The notes: generated from the sequence alone by a model not told the origin. Counted from the stretch's first letter, positions 17,732-27,097 are shown. The stretch is DNA of 64,000 nucleotides from Psychrobacter immobilis (GCF_904846185.1 NZ_CAJGZQ010000005.1:62001-126000); one strand, 5' to 3'. Numbers and translations are program-made.

Positions 17732-18661
17732 TTAATCAATAAAACTTAACCAATCCATATACTGCTCATTGCGACCATGCACCACATCAAAGTACAAGGT
17801 TTGTAGCTTTTCAGTCAAAGGTCCTCGGCCACCATTGCCGATAGTACGATCATCATATTCACGGATAGGCGTCACTTCAGCCGCCGTACCCGTCATGAAT
17901 ATTTCATCCGCCAAATAAAACTCATCACGAGTGATGCGACGTTCAACGACCTTGATGCCTAGATCATCGGCAAATTGAATGATAGTACGACGCGTGATGC
18001 CGTCAAGTGCACCGCCCGCTAAATCTGGCGTGTGCAATACACCATCCTTTACTAAGAACAAGTTCTCGCCAGCACCTTGGCAGACATAACCTTGCGGATC
18101 CATCAAAATTGCTTCGTCATAGCCATTACGAGTGACTTCTTGGTTTGCCATGATAGAAACTGGATAGTTGCTCGAGGCTTTTGCCTTACACATGGTCACA
18201 TTGGTCATATGATGAGTAAATGACGAGGTTTTTACACGGATACCATTTTTGATACCCTCTTCACCCAGATAAGCGCCCCAATGCCAAGCAGCAACCATTG
18301 CATTGATACTGTTATCACGTGACGATAAACCAAGCTTTTCTGCACCGACCCAAATTAGTGGGCGGATATAGGCTTCTGCCAAGTTGTTTTGCTTGACCAC
18401 CTCTTTGTGCGCCTGCTCCAGAGTCGCTGCATCAAACGGTACATTCATTTGAAAGATTTTTGCAGAGCCTAACAGGCGCTCGGTGTGCTCTTTTAGGCGA
18501 AAAATTGCCGTACGATTATCAGCAGTTTGGTAAGCACGCACACCTTCAAACACAGCCATGCCATAATGCAAGCTATGCGTCAGCACATGGACTTTGGCAT
18601 CTGGCTGCTCAATCATTGTGCCATTCATCCAAAGCTTACCATCTTGTGTTGCCATATTCAT
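17732..18661 (-). CDS. ilvE: Branched-chain amino acid aminotransferase
   Basis: This is a PLP fold-type IV aminotransferase of 309 residues that performs the last step of Leu, Ile and Val synthesis and the first step of their breakdown. THSLHYGMAVFEGVRAY near residue 30, the pyridoxal Lys region MCKAKASSNYP and EAILMDPQGYVCQGAGENLF are typical of bacterial IlvE. AAGGA lies seven bases before the chosen ATG, and a second ATG two codons later is possible. D-amino acid aminotransferase and aminodeoxychorismate lyase share the fold, but the motifs and length favour IlvE. It is separated from glnE by about 280 bases. Confidence 0.95.
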   Translation of the reverse strand: MNMATQDGKLWMNGTMIEQPDAKVHVLTHSLHYGMAVFEGVRAYQTADNRTAIFRLKEHTERLLGSAKIFQMNVPFDAATLEQAHKEVVKQNNLAEAYIRPLIWVGAEKLGLSSRDNSINAMVAAWHWGAYLGEEGIKNGIRVKTSSFTHHMTNVTMCKAKASSNYPVSIMANQEVTRNGYDEAILMDPQGYVCQGAGENLFLVKDGVLHTPDLAGGALDGITRRTIIQFADDLGIKVVERRITRDEFYLADEIFMTGTAAEVTPIREYDDRTIGNGGRGPLTEKLQTLYFDVVHGRNEQYMDWLSFID

Positions 18662-18944
18662 TTTATAATCCTTATGTTAGCACTAACGGCTATTTTTTTA
18701 GGTATAGTCGACGCACGTATAAATGCTTCGACTATAGGTTTTGTTTAATCGTATTTATCAACATCATATGATAACACCGCAGCGTCAAATTTTATTGCTA
18801 AAATATAGTGTTATCCTTACTAAGAAACAACCAACAACTGACAGCTTTATCGTAATGTGTCGCCGATTATATCACTGGCGGTACTAGCAAATGAAATCTT
18901 TTAGTTTGAGTATCACAGGCTATTATTTATAAGCAAAAACCTTC

Positions 18945-21824
18945 TTAAGAATTAGGCGAATCGCCATCGGACAAATTAACACCCATCAAATGTTGCCATT
19001 GCGCTTGTACTAATGCTCGTGTTTCTTTCCACAGTGACTCATCCACCAATAGCGATTGCTCTGATAGTGCCAATTGATGAGTAGCAGCACGAATTCTGAG
19101 GTAGGCATCCGTTAAATCTTGGCAGACTTGCTCCTCCCAAATACCCAGTGATGCCACTTCTTCGAAAATACGAACGTTGTCGCTCCATTTGGTCAGGCTT
19201 GGATGCTCATGCGAATAAGCCAATACTGCAAATTGCGCTAAGAACTCAATGTCGATGATCCCGCCTGCATCTTGTTTAAGATGAAACTTACCTGCTTGTT
19301 GTTGCCATTGACTGGTGCCCAGATGTTTTTGCATCTTAATACGCATACTGGTGACTTCTGTACGCACCTGCTCTATCGTGCGCGGTAATGACAATACGTC
19401 TCGGCGAATATCACAAAAGCGTGCCGTCACTCGCTTGTCACCGCAAATCGCTCGCGCCCGTACCAAGGCTTGATGCTCCCACGACCATGCCTTTTCTAGC
19501 TGATAGGTTTCAAAAGCATGACAAGACACCACCATCATGCCAGCATTACCTGAAGGACGCAGACGCATATCAATCTCATAAGCGCGGCCATCTCGAGTTT
19601 GGGTATTGAGATAGTTCATCAGCTTTTGTACCAAACGGGCAGCAAACTTCATACCGCTGACTGATTTTTCACCCGTAGTCATGCCCTGCTCTTTTATTTT
19701 ATGCAAAAACACCAGATCTAAATCTGAAGAATAAGACAGCTCTAGCCCGCCAAGCTTGCCATAACCAATGATGGCAAAACCGCAGTCTGCCTCGGTCACT
19801 GGGTCGCCATCTTGACCAATAGGATAGCCGTAGCGTTTGACAATTTCTGCAAAGGCCCGTTCTAATGCGGCTTCTAGTACCACCGCTGCGATATACGTAA
19901 GAGAATCCGACACCTTCATAATCGGACGCTCAGCCAATACATCACTGGCGGCGACCGCCAACACTTGGTTCTTCTTAAATAGTCTTAATACGCTGAGCAG
20001 CTCTTCTTCGTCATTAGGCTCTACGCGCAATAGCTGTTGACGCAAAATATCACGCAACTCTGGCTTGTCCGGCAAGTGGCGATAGCGCTGCTGTAAAAAA
20101 GTATCTAAAAGCACAGGATAATGTGCCAACTCTTTGGCAATCCAAGGACTGGCCGATAGCATGGGTATCAGCTCAATTGTCGCATTGGGATTTTCTGCAA
20201 TCATCACCAAATAGATAGAACGACGACAAATCGCTTCGAGCAATGTAATGAGACGCGGCAAAGCGGTATTGGCCAATTGCTGCTGCTCTTGATGAGCGAG
20301 TAACGCATGGATAATCACAGGATAAGCGTCATCCAACCGCTCGCGAGCCTCATCGCTTAAGTTAGCGACCATCTTTGACTGCCAAAAATCTTGTAATAGC
20401 ACTCGATTTTCTGCCGTGAGCACATCATTCAATCGTGCAATCTGTTCATCAAGATGTTCGGGCTCAAGATCTGTGTCTTCATGATCCGGTACCTGACGTT
20501 CGGTCACCATACGCTCAAAGGGAACATTGACATTGTCTCGGTGGTGGTTAAGGGTATCTAACAGTGCGTTCCAATCGTCAAACCCAAGGGTAACTGCCAA
20601 GTTATGCTGCCACTGCGGATCATGTGGCAGGCGCTGAGTCTGTTGATCATTAATCGCTTGAATGGCGTGTTCAAGGCGACGTAAAAAACGATACGCGGCT
20701 TGGAGCTCTTGATAAGTAGTCCTCTCTAGATACTCAAGCTTATGTAATACCTGCATCGCTTGTAAACAAGATTTCACCTGTAATTGAGGATGCCTGCCAC
20801 CATAAATTAACTGAAAGGCCTGCACAATAAATTCAATGTCTCTGATACCACCAGCACCCAGCTTGATGTTATCCAAATCCTCCCGCTGAGCGACTTGGTT
20901 TTGGATAAGGGATTTCATCTCCCTGAGCGCTGAAAAAGCACTATAATCCACGTAATAACGGAAAACAAAGGGCTTGATGAGCGCTTGTATCTCATCATAA
21001 AACGGCTGTTCTAGCTGCCCGACTACTCGCGCTTTTAGCCATGCAAAACGCTCCCATGCACGTCCATGTTGAGAGAAGTACTTCTGTAATGCGGATAGAT
21101 GAATGGCCAAATCACTACCGTCACCCCAAGGGCGCAAACGCATATCGACCCGAAAGACAAAGCCATCAGCCGTCTTTTGATCCAGTAATTTAATAATACC
21201 TTGACCAAGCCTTGTCATAAACCGCTTATTATCTATGCTGCGCGTGCCTTTTGATTTATCACCGCTGGTTACACCGCGAGCCTGATGAACAAAGATAAGA
21301 TCGATATCACTCGATAGGTTCAGCTCATGAGCGCCAAGCTTACCCATCGCCATAATCGCCATGTCATCAATTTGCACGTTACCTTTAGCATTGATAAACG
21401 TTGGTTCGCCGTACTGTTTAATCAAATGCTGGTAGGTATAATCTTTGGCAAATGAGATACAGCCGTCTGCAAACTCAGACAGCTCGTCGGTCAATTGCTC
21501 AAGTGCTATCAGTTGTAAGGCATCTTGCCAAATCCAGCGCATCATCAGCAGTGTACGTAGATGACGCAGGCCACTCATCACCTTCACTTCATCAGCAAGT
21601 TGGTAATTATCATCTAACGTATAATCTTGAATCAAATCATCGATTTGCTGCCGAGTTAAGGTTCGATCTAACGGGTAGCTACGTAAAAACGTTTGGCATG
21701 AAACCGTTCGACTCTCCCAAATTTGATAAGCGAACTCGCTTGCCGTCTGCAATATTTGCAGCTGTTCGGTTGTATACTGACAATCTGTACCATGGGTTGC
21801 ACGTGAAGGCATAGCGGATGACAT
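18945..21824 (-). CDS. glnE: Bifunctional glutamine synthetase adenylyltransferase/deadenylase
   Basis: This protein of about 959 residues has the duplicated nucleotidyltransferase layout of GlnE. The first domain has GKLGAHELNLSSDIDLIFVH near residue 160, and the second has GYGKLGGLELSYSSDLDLVFLH near 680. Each supplies a GS-x-D-x-D-type metal site. One domain removes and the other adds AMP to glutamine synthetase in response to PII and glutamine. I chose the ATG at 21824, because AAGGAG lies 11 bases upstream. The ATG at 21845 starts before that site. The gene is divergent from the tus operon. Confidence 0.96.
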   Translation of the reverse strand: MSSAMPSRATHGTDCQYTTEQLQILQTASEFAYQIWESRTVSCQTFLRSYPLDRTLTRQQIDDLIQDYTLDDNYQLADEVKVMSGLRHLRTLLMMRWIWQDALQLIALEQLTDELSEFADGCISFAKDYTYQHLIKQYGEPTFINAKGNVQIDDMAIMAMGKLGAHELNLSSDIDLIFVHQARGVTSGDKSKGTRSIDNKRFMTRLGQGIIKLLDQKTADGFVFRVDMRLRPWGDGSDLAIHLSALQKYFSQHGRAWERFAWLKARVVGQLEQPFYDEIQALIKPFVFRYYVDYSAFSALREMKSLIQNQVAQREDLDNIKLGAGGIRDIEFIVQAFQLIYGGRHPQLQVKSCLQAMQVLHKLEYLERTTYQELQAAYRFLRRLEHAIQAINDQQTQRLPHDPQWQHNLAVTLGFDDWNALLDTLNHHRDNVNVPFERMVTERQVPDHEDTDLEPEHLDEQIARLNDVLTAENRVLLQDFWQSKMVANLSDEARERLDDAYPVIIHALLAHQEQQQLANTALPRLITLLEAICRRSIYLVMIAENPNATIELIPMLSASPWIAKELAHYPVLLDTFLQQRYRHLPDKPELRDILRQQLLRVEPNDEEELLSVLRLFKKNQVLAVAASDVLAERPIMKVSDSLTYIAAVVLEAALERAFAEIVKRYGYPIGQDGDPVTEADCGFAIIGYGKLGGLELSYSSDLDLVFLHKIKEQGMTTGEKSVSGMKFAARLVQKLMNYLNTQTRDGRAYEIDMRLRPSGNAGMMVVSCHAFETYQLEKAWSWEHQALVRARAICGDKRVTARFCDIRRDVLSLPRTIEQVRTEVTSMRIKMQKHLGTSQWQQQAGKFHLKQDAGGIIDIEFLAQFAVLAYSHEHPSLTKWSDNVRIFEEVASLGIWEEQVCQDLTDAYLRIRAATHQLALSEQSLLVDESLWKETRALVQAQWQHLMGVNLSDGDSPNS

Positions 21825-22040
21825 AGGGAACATAACTCCTTGCATAGAGTGATAAGACTACGTGAACTTAGCGCATAAGTTTATCGTTTTTTCTTACGAA
21901 GTAGTCACAACATCAACTAACGATACGCAATATGTCGGTATTTAATATAAAACTACGTTTAATGACAGTGACCCTATTTGCTTTTGAGCACTTTATGGTA
22001 GCATAAACAACTTTAGCGCAGATGATTGAAAAGAGCTCTT

Positions 22041-22472
22041 ATGACCACCATGACCCCATTGCTTCTGATTACTGCTGATCCTAGCCACCCACTTGCCCAT
22101 TTAGCGCTACGTTATGCACGCGCTTATCTGAAAAATGCTGCCAATAATAAAGATATCAATGATAGTGTCACCTTAGATAATGTCACCTTAAACGTGTTTT
22201 TTTATGGCGATGCGGCGCATACGGCCAATGGTTTACGCTGGCAGTCGGCGGATCAAATTAATTTGACCAAAGAATGGCAAACGCTCGCTGAGCAGTTCCA
22301 GTTAGCGCTGCCTGTCTGTGTCAGTACTGCTCTCAGTCGCGGCATTAGCGACACGGATAACAGCAAACGCCATCAACTTAATGGTGACAACCTTGCCACC
22401 GGCTTTTCACTGGTCGGACTGAGTGAGCTTGCGATGATGATGCAAGGCGACTGTCGTTTGATGCAATTTTGA
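22041..22472 (+). CDS. tusD: Sulfurtransferase complex subunit TusD
   Basis: This is a DsrE-like protein of about 143 residues. In E. coli TusD belongs to the TusBCD hexamer, which passes persulfide sulfur from TusA to TusE for 2-thiolation of tRNA U34. The N-terminal LLLITADPSHPLAHLALRYA is the family opening, and the sulfur-carrying Cys sits in LPVCVSTALSRGI at about residue 92. I prefer the ATG at 22041 over a TTG 15 bases upstream. It begins the tusD-C-B-E run, and mnmA, the final thiolase, is elsewhere in the window. Confidence 0.92.
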   Translation: MTTMTPLLLITADPSHPLAHLALRYARAYLKNAANNKDINDSVTLDNVTLNVFFYGDAAHTANGLRWQSADQINLTKEWQTLAEQFQLALPVCVSTALSRGISDTDNSKRHQLNGDNLATGFSLVGLSELAMMMQGDCRLMQF

Positions 22473-22543
22473 TGACTTGCCGTGCAGACAGATTACATCT
22501 TATGATAATAACTGTCAGCGACCAATTAGATTAGGAATTAACC

Positions 22544-22867
22544 ATGAAATTATTAATTCAGCTGCTCACGCCGACTGAAATGGCGAGTTATGAAGGCTGT
22601 GCGCTTGCATTAACGCTAGCCACCTTTGGTCATGAAGTACAGCTGTATTTGGATGCGCCTGTTTTTGGCTTGTTGATGCAGCCTGCGTCGCGTTTGCACG
22701 GCATGATTCAGTCGCTTGAGCTATATGACATGCCAGCCGCTTGGCTACCTGACGATGTCTTTAGCGGGTGGGTCACGGGTATGCTGCCTATTGATTTGGC
22801 TTCACAATTGACATTGATACCTGAAGTGGTGAACGCTTCAGATTTTGAGCAAATACTACGCTTTTAG
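22544..22867 (+). CDS. tusC: Sulfurtransferase complex subunit TusC
   Basis: This is a 107-residue DsrF-like subunit of the TusBCD complex. It opens LLIQLLTPTEMASYEGCALALTLATF across residues 3-28, and the short length and gene order identify it. No strictly conserved sulfur-carrying Cys is needed in TusC, and Cys17 here may be structural. It follows tusD by about 70 bases. Directly after its stop lies a palindromic transposon relic that separates it from tusB, which may weaken read-through. Confidence 0.88.
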   Translation: MKLLIQLLTPTEMASYEGCALALTLATFGHEVQLYLDAPVFGLLMQPASRLHGMIQSLELYDMPAAWLPDDVFSGWVTGMLPIDLASQLTLIPEVVNASDFEQILRF

Positions 22868-22902
22868 CCTCGCCATTTTATTTGTAATACTTTAAATACT
22901 AG

Positions 22903-22947
22903 GACGTGTCCTCATTTTAAAAATAGAGATGAAAATGAGGACACGCC
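22903..22947. mobile_element. 45-bp palindromic relic of the IS5-like element, inside the tus operon
   Basis: GACGTGTCCTCATTTTAAA is followed after a few bases by the inverted GATGAAAATGAGGACACGCC. The ends match those of the 167-bp element at 9153. No clear target duplication remains (CTAG to the left, TTAT to the right). It can fold into a strong hairpin between tusC and tusB and might act as an attenuator or an mRNA-stabilising stem. Confidence 0.7.
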
Positions 22948-22981
22948 TTATCCTAAATCTAGCAACGAATCGGACACTGTT

Positions 22982-23341
22982 ATGGCAACTTTATATCAAA
23001 TACACAGCACAATGGATATGCTCAGGCGCAGTGTCGATGAGATGTCACGGACATGGCGCACCGGTGACAGTATTCTCTTGCTTGGTAGCACCGTGGCTTT
23101 TATCAGTTGGCTTGATGCCTATTTGAGTGACAGTGAAATACAAGGCATCGCAAATATTTATGCCTTAGCCGATGATGTGGCGCAGCTAAGTACCAATACC
23201 AGCGCGAAGCTCAATTTAGAGACCAAGTTGAGTGGGCTGTTAACCGATGAAGAATGGGTCAATCTAACTCAGAGTACCAATTTTAGTAATACCGATGCTA
23301 ATAATGCGGGGTTTGATAAAGTAGTGACCATTGCCCTATGA
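22982..23341 (+). CDS. tusB: Sulfurtransferase complex subunit TusB
   Basis: This is a 119-residue DsrH-like protein. It opens with MATLYQIHST, has SILLLGSTVAFI in the second strand and YALADDV near residue 57. It is identified by this weak fold pattern and by its place between tusC and tusE. The sequence is diverged and carries a C-terminal extension beyond the roughly 95 residues of E. coli TusB. Its last four bases (ATGA) overlap the start of tusE, so the two are translationally coupled. Confidence 0.82.
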   Translation: MATLYQIHSTMDMLRRSVDEMSRTWRTGDSILLLGSTVAFISWLDAYLSDSEIQGIANIYALADDVAQLSTNTSAKLNLETKLSGLLTDEEWVNLTQSTNFSNTDANNAGFDKVVTIAL

Positions 23342-23709
23342 ATAACGATAATTCGATCAATTACGATATAACCAATCATGATATAACAGCGGCAATCAAC
23401 GTTGAATTAGATCAAGACGGTCATTTATGTGACCATAACATCTGGACCCCTGATATCGCTCAGCAATTGGCCAACACTCTAGAGGTGCATCTAGAAACTG
23501 AGCATTTACAAATTTTACAACAGGTACGGGCATTTTTTACTCAGTTTAATCACGCACCAGCCACGCGCCCACTGATTAAATGGTTACAGAAAACCTTGCC
23601 AGAGCATGATATCAGCAATCAGAAACTACAGCAGTTATTCAACACTGGCTTGGTTGCCCGCCATGTCAATCGCCTTGCCGGTCTGCCCAAACCACCCAAC
23701 TGTTTGTAA
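23338..23709 (+). CDS. tusE: TusE/DsrC-family sulfur carrier
   Basis: This is a 123-residue DsrC-like protein that accepts sulfur from TusBCD and hands it to MnmA on the tRNA. The C-terminal arm LPKPPNCL ends with the essential penultimate Cys122. ELDQDGHLCDHNIWTPDIA near residue 25 matches TusE. An N-terminal stretch of about 22 Asn/Asp/Ile-rich residues is extra compared with the E. coli protein. Dissimilatory DsrC is unlikely, because it carries a second conserved Cys in the arm that is absent here. Confidence 0.93.
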   Translation: MNNDNSINYDITNHDITAAINVELDQDGHLCDHNIWTPDIAQQLANTLEVHLETEHLQILQQVRAFFTQFNHAPATRPLIKWLQKTLPEHDISNQKLQQLFNTGLVARHVNRLAGLPKPPNCL

Positions 23710-23791
23710 GATATATGGCTTATAAGATATATGAATGGCGATGAATACCTGAATGTTGGATCATCGCCTGCAATCAGTAAAAAATGCATGG

Positions 23792-24337
23792 CTATTTTGG
23801 ATCATATACCGTTAAGGTTTCATAACCGATACTACGACCTTCATCGCCAGTAAAATCTTGCTGACGCCATACCTCATACAAACATATCGCCACACTATTC
23901 GATAAGTTCAGACTGCGTGAATCAGCCAGCATTGGTAGCCTCAGCCAATTATCAGCACCTATATCTTCACGAATATCATCTGCCAAACCTGCCGTTTCAG
24001 AGCCAAATACTAAGGCAACATTAGGCATCTGGTCAGTCATCGGCTGTCCACCAAAGTCATAGTCATAGAAAGGCTTGCTCAGTTTGGTGGTCAATGCTGT
24101 GACAATATGACAATCCGCTGCCTGTAGCGCCCGTTTTGCTGCTGCCCAATCATCATGTACTTGTAGGTGCGCGTATTCATGATAATCCAAACCTGCACGC
24201 CGCAGCTTTTTATCATCAAGCTCAAACCCTAATGGCCTGACCAAATGTAGCTGCGCGCCCGTGTTGGCACATAAGCGGATAATATTGCCCGTGTTACTAG
24301 GCATTTTTGGCGCTACCAACACAATATGGGTGGTCAT
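23792..24337 (-). CDS. trmL: tRNA (cytidine/uridine-34 2'-O)-methyltransferase
   Basis: This is a SPOUT-class methyltransferase of 181 residues that methylates the ribose of wobble base 34 in tRNA-Leu isoacceptors. The N-terminal VLVAPKMPSNTGNIIRLCANTG, VFGSETAGL and the C-terminal LRLPMLADSRSLNLSNSVAI form the knot that binds S-adenosylmethionine. All three are diagnostic of TrmL rather than of the longer TrmH or RlmB. It converges with the tus operon, and no strong terminator separates them. Confidence 0.95.
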   Translation of the reverse strand: MTTHIVLVAPKMPSNTGNIIRLCANTGAQLHLVRPLGFELDDKKLRRAGLDYHEYAHLQVHDDWAAAKRALQAADCHIVTALTTKLSKPFYDYDFGGQPMTDQMPNVALVFGSETAGLADDIREDIGADNWLRLPMLADSRSLNLSNSVAICLYEVWRQQDFTGDEGRSIGYETLTVYDPK

Positions 24338-24483
24338 ATCGACTCCTTAAGTCGTCAAATCTGCGTATTATCGTCGATCCAAGATAACGTGGACAGACTC
24401 TACTAAAATGATGGTTATTTGAATTTCTGAGCAAAAGGTAATTAAAAGTTACAGTTTACTGCCAATAATTACATTTTGATACT

Positions 24484-24511
24484 TTGCACAGTTTTTAACT
24501 TTCACTATGAT
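24484..24511 (+). promoter_or_regulatory. Sigma-70-type promoter of the entericidin-like gene
   Basis: TTGCAC at 24484-24489 and TATGAT at 24506-24511 are separated by 16 bases. Transcription would start near 24518, giving a leader of about 120 bases that includes the branched structure at 24569-24602. Confidence 0.6.
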
Positions 24512-24568
24512 GTCTCTAACGGATATCGAGATAGTATTTATCAATTATTATCTTATCCAATAACCCCT

Positions 24569-24602
24569 CAGTGAGGCTCAAGCCTAATGCTTAGCATCAC
24601 TG
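24569..24602 (+). other. Predicted three-way-junction RNA structure in leader
   Basis: CAGTG pairs with CACTG as the outer stem. Inside it are two small hairpins, GGC-TCAA-GCC and ATGC-TTA-GCAT. It lies between a good promoter and the start of a small lipoprotein gene. The stems are short, so this is suggestive only. Confidence 0.4.
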
Positions 24603-24639
24603 TTATTATTTATAACGACCCATTTTTGAGGATTCTATT

Positions 24640-24780
24640 ATGAAAAAATTAATCATCGCATCTTTAACTGCTATGTTTGTTCTAACTGGTTGCAACACTT
24701 TTAAAGGTTTGGGCCAAGACGTATCAAGCGCTGGCGAAGCTGTTACTGGCGGCGCACAAGACGTACAAAATAAAATCTAA
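24640..24780 (+). CDS. Entericidin-like small lipoprotein
   Basis: This encodes a 46-residue lipoprotein. The signal MKKLIIASLTAMFVL is followed by the lipobox LTGC, with Cys18 as the lipidated residue. The mature 29 residues, with GLGQDVSSAGEAVTG, form the small amphipathic helix seen in entericidins A and B. GAGGATT upstream is the ribosome binding site. E. coli entericidins form a toxin-antidote pair. Here only one copy is present, so an envelope or stress role is more likely than a pair. A strong terminator follows. Confidence 0.85.
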   Translation: MKKLIIASLTAMFVLTGCNTFKGLGQDVSSAGEAVTGGAQDVQNKI

Positions 24781-24803
24781 GTATTGATTTTTTTGAGTAT
24801 TTG

Positions 24804-24837
24804 AAAGGCTTATCATTTACGTGATAAGCCTTTTTTT
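24804..24837 (+). terminator. Rho-independent terminator of the entericidin-like gene
   Basis: AAAGGCTTATCA and TGATAAGCCTTT form a perfect 12-bp stem with a six-base loop, followed by a run of T. It can also work on the minus strand for other transcripts. Confidence 0.9.
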
Positions 24838-24894
24838 ATGACTTTATTTTTCGATCGTGAAGACTGACATCAAAGACGCCGTGAATATCTCCAA

Positions 24895-26193
24895 TTATAA
24901 GAAAGCTCGCAATATCTGATTGAGATAACGTTGACCCAATAGCGTTGGCTGTAGTCGTTCAGTATTGTCTACTAGCAATCCCTGAGTAATCAATTGCGCC
25001 ACTTGTACAGCAATATCATCGTAACTCAGCCCTGTCCTTGCGGTAAACATCGACCAAGCGACGCCATCATGTAGACGTAGCGCATTCAGCATAAACTCAC
25101 TCACCAACTCCTCACTATCAATTTCCTGCCAACCCACCATTTTTGGTGCGTTTTGTTTAACAGAAGAATCAGTGTTATCTTGATAATCCACATAATCTTT
25201 AGGCAATCGTGACTTACTAAAACGATAAATACCAGAATCTGCTAGCAAGTCATTCTTTAAGCGATTCTCTGTTAATGCTGATGCTTCATGAGCAATAGTT
25301 ACTTTACCATGCGCGCCCGCACCAATCGCTAGGTAGTCACCAAATTGCCAGTAATTAACATTGTGACAGCATGCCTCATCTGACGCGCCTGCCCACGCGG
25401 ATACTTCGTAATTGCGGTAGCCCAACTGCTGCAACAACGCTTGACCTGCCTGCTCAATATCTGCCAAGTTATCCTCATCTGGCAAAATCGGCTGGCTACG
25501 GTAAAATACGGTATTGGGCTCAATCGTTAATTGATACCAAGAGATATGCGTCGCCCCAGCATCATGCGCCATCTGGATATCGTTCAGCGCCTCATTCATC
25601 GTTTGCTGCGGTAGCCCATGCATCAAATCGACATTGACTCGCTCAAACCCAGCCTCGCGCGCCGCACGAATCGCTGACAATGCTTGTGCAGGGTCATGTA
25701 TGCGACCAAGGGTTTTGAGCTTATCAGCCGCAAAACTTTGTACACCTATCGACAAACGATTGATACCCACCTCTAAATATTGGGCAAAAGGCGCATGCTC
25801 AAGCGTGCCTGGATTGGCTTCCATCGTCACTTCAATGCCGTCAGCAAACTTAAAGATGTTGCGTAGGCCAGTAAACAATCGCTGGTATTGCACAATGGGT
25901 AGCAGTGAAGGCGTACCACCACCGATAAAAATCGAACTGATTTCACGCGCTTGGGTTAACGACTGCTGCATGGCGGCATCTGACAGCAGCGCATCCACAT
26001 ATTCGTCATACATAGATAGTTGCATATCCATCGGCAACTCATGCGAATTAAAATCACAATAAGGGCATTTTTTGACACACCACGGGATATGAATATAAAG
26101 CGCCAGTGGAATGGCGCTTACCTGTATCCCACTCGCAGTATTATTAAAAGCGCTGAGATTATCAGAAAAATGAGCAGGTGTAATATTTGACAT
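24895..26193 (-). CDS. hemW: Radical SAM heme chaperone HemW
   Basis: This is a 432-residue radical SAM protein. Cys39, Cys43 and Cys46, in WCVKKCPYCDF, bind the 4Fe-4S cluster. GGGTPSLLP, ANPGTL and NRLSIGVQSF are typical of the HemN/HemW family. True HemN has one Cys further (CxxxCxxCxC). Phe47-Asn48 follow here, which marks HemW, a heme-delivery protein, rather than coproporphyrinogen dehydrogenase. An unusual insertion of about 30 polar residues lies near residues 325-355. It is divergent from an EVE-domain gene. Confidence 0.92.
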   Translation of the reverse strand: MSNITPAHFSDNLSAFNNTASGIQVSAIPLALYIHIPWCVKKCPYCDFNSHELPMDMQLSMYDEYVDALLSDAAMQQSLTQAREISSIFIGGGTPSLLPIVQYQRLFTGLRNIFKFADGIEVTMEANPGTLEHAPFAQYLEVGINRLSIGVQSFAADKLKTLGRIHDPAQALSAIRAAREAGFERVNVDLMHGLPQQTMNEALNDIQMAHDAGATHISWYQLTIEPNTVFYRSQPILPDEDNLADIEQAGQALLQQLGYRNYEVSAWAGASDEACCHNVNYWQFGDYLAIGAGAHGKVTIAHEASALTENRLKNDLLADSGIYRFSKSRLPKDYVDYQDNTDSSVKQNAPKMVGWQEIDSEELVSEFMLNALRLHDGVAWSMFTARTGLSYDDIAVQVAQLITQGLLVDNTERLQPTLLGQRYLNQILRAFL

Positions 26194-26454
26194 AAACGAA
26201 GGTATCTATAAAAAAGGTTACATAAATGGATGACTGCTGTCACTAGCAGAAAGTAGCGCTAGGATAACGGCTAATGTGATTAAAAAAAAGGCTATCTTAA
26301 AGAAAAGCCGATCAATAACAAAATCAGTCACAAACATGCATGTTAACCCTGTACTTTTATAGGCAAAATAGTGAAGAATGATGGCATAAAATGACATTGC
26401 ATACAGTGACATTGCAAATAATGAATGGCTGATAATGATAAATAGGATAAAGAT

Positions 26455-26949
26455 ATGGCTTATTGGTTGATGAAATCCAACCCCAAGTTTTTTGGTATTG
26501 ATGATTTGCAACGCCTAGAGACCGACAGTTGGGATGGTGTGCGCAATTACCGCGCTCGTAACTTCATGCGTGACGAGATGCAGGTCGGCGACAAGGTGTT
26601 CTTTTATCACTCTAGCGCTAAGCCGTCTGGCGTCGCTGGCATCATGACGGTAAGCAAAGCAGGCTACCCTGACCCTTGCCAGTTCCATCCTGAGCACCGT
26701 CATTACGATCCTATTGCCACCGAAGATGAGCCACGATGGTATATGGTAGACGTCACTTTTGAGCAAGCATTTATTGATATTCTACCACTATCAGCCCTTA
26801 AATTTTTACCCGCACTTGAGGGTTCACTATTAATGAGAAAAGGCTGTGAGCAACTTACCGTGATTCCACTAGACGCCAAACACTGGTACGCCATTATGGA
26901 TATGGCAGAAACGCTTAATCTACTATCTGAGCAACCAGTGGTTAGATAG
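26455..26949 (+). CDS. EVE domain-containing protein
   Basis: This is a 164-residue protein made of a single EVE domain, a PUA-like fold. AYWLMKSNPKFFGIDDL at the start, GVRNYRARNFMRDEMQVGDKVFFYHSS near residue 28 and PRWYMVDVTFE near residue 92 are characteristic, as in thymocyte nuclear protein 1. EVE domains bind modified bases in DNA or RNA. No restriction partner is fused or adjacent here, so a housekeeping role in RNA or modified-base metabolism is more likely than a defence role. That role is inferred. Confidence 0.9.
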   Translation: MAYWLMKSNPKFFGIDDLQRLETDSWDGVRNYRARNFMRDEMQVGDKVFFYHSSAKPSGVAGIMTVSKAGYPDPCQFHPEHRHYDPIATEDEPRWYMVDVTFEQAFIDILPLSALKFLPALEGSLLMRKGCEQLTVIPLDAKHWYAIMDMAETLNLLSEQPVVR

Positions 26950-27097
26950 TAACGATTGAGTAAGGTTTTTAGTGTTATAAACGAACACTTATTGATGCGC
27001 TGCCTGCAAAAAATTTGCTATATTTGCGATTTATGCTCAACAATTCATTTCTCGATTTTCTTTATCACACCTTTATCCCCATTATCAGGACCCGCTT

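Noticed and set aside
24640..24780. Entericidin toxin-antidote pair
   Set aside because: Only one small lipoprotein gene is present, and no partner of similar size was found on either side.
26218..26511. Minus-strand reading frame of 97 codons with a hydrophobic C-terminal half, between hemW and the EVE gene
   Set aside because: It overlaps the start of the EVE gene on the other strand, no good ribosome binding site was seen for any of its starts, and the composition is that of AT-rich intergenic DNA. A short membrane protein from an internal ATG remains possible but unsupported.
26455..26949. EVE protein as part of a phage-defence or restriction system
   Set aside because: No nuclease, methyltransferase or other defence gene lies nearby. 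The flanking genes are hemW and a lipoprotein gene.
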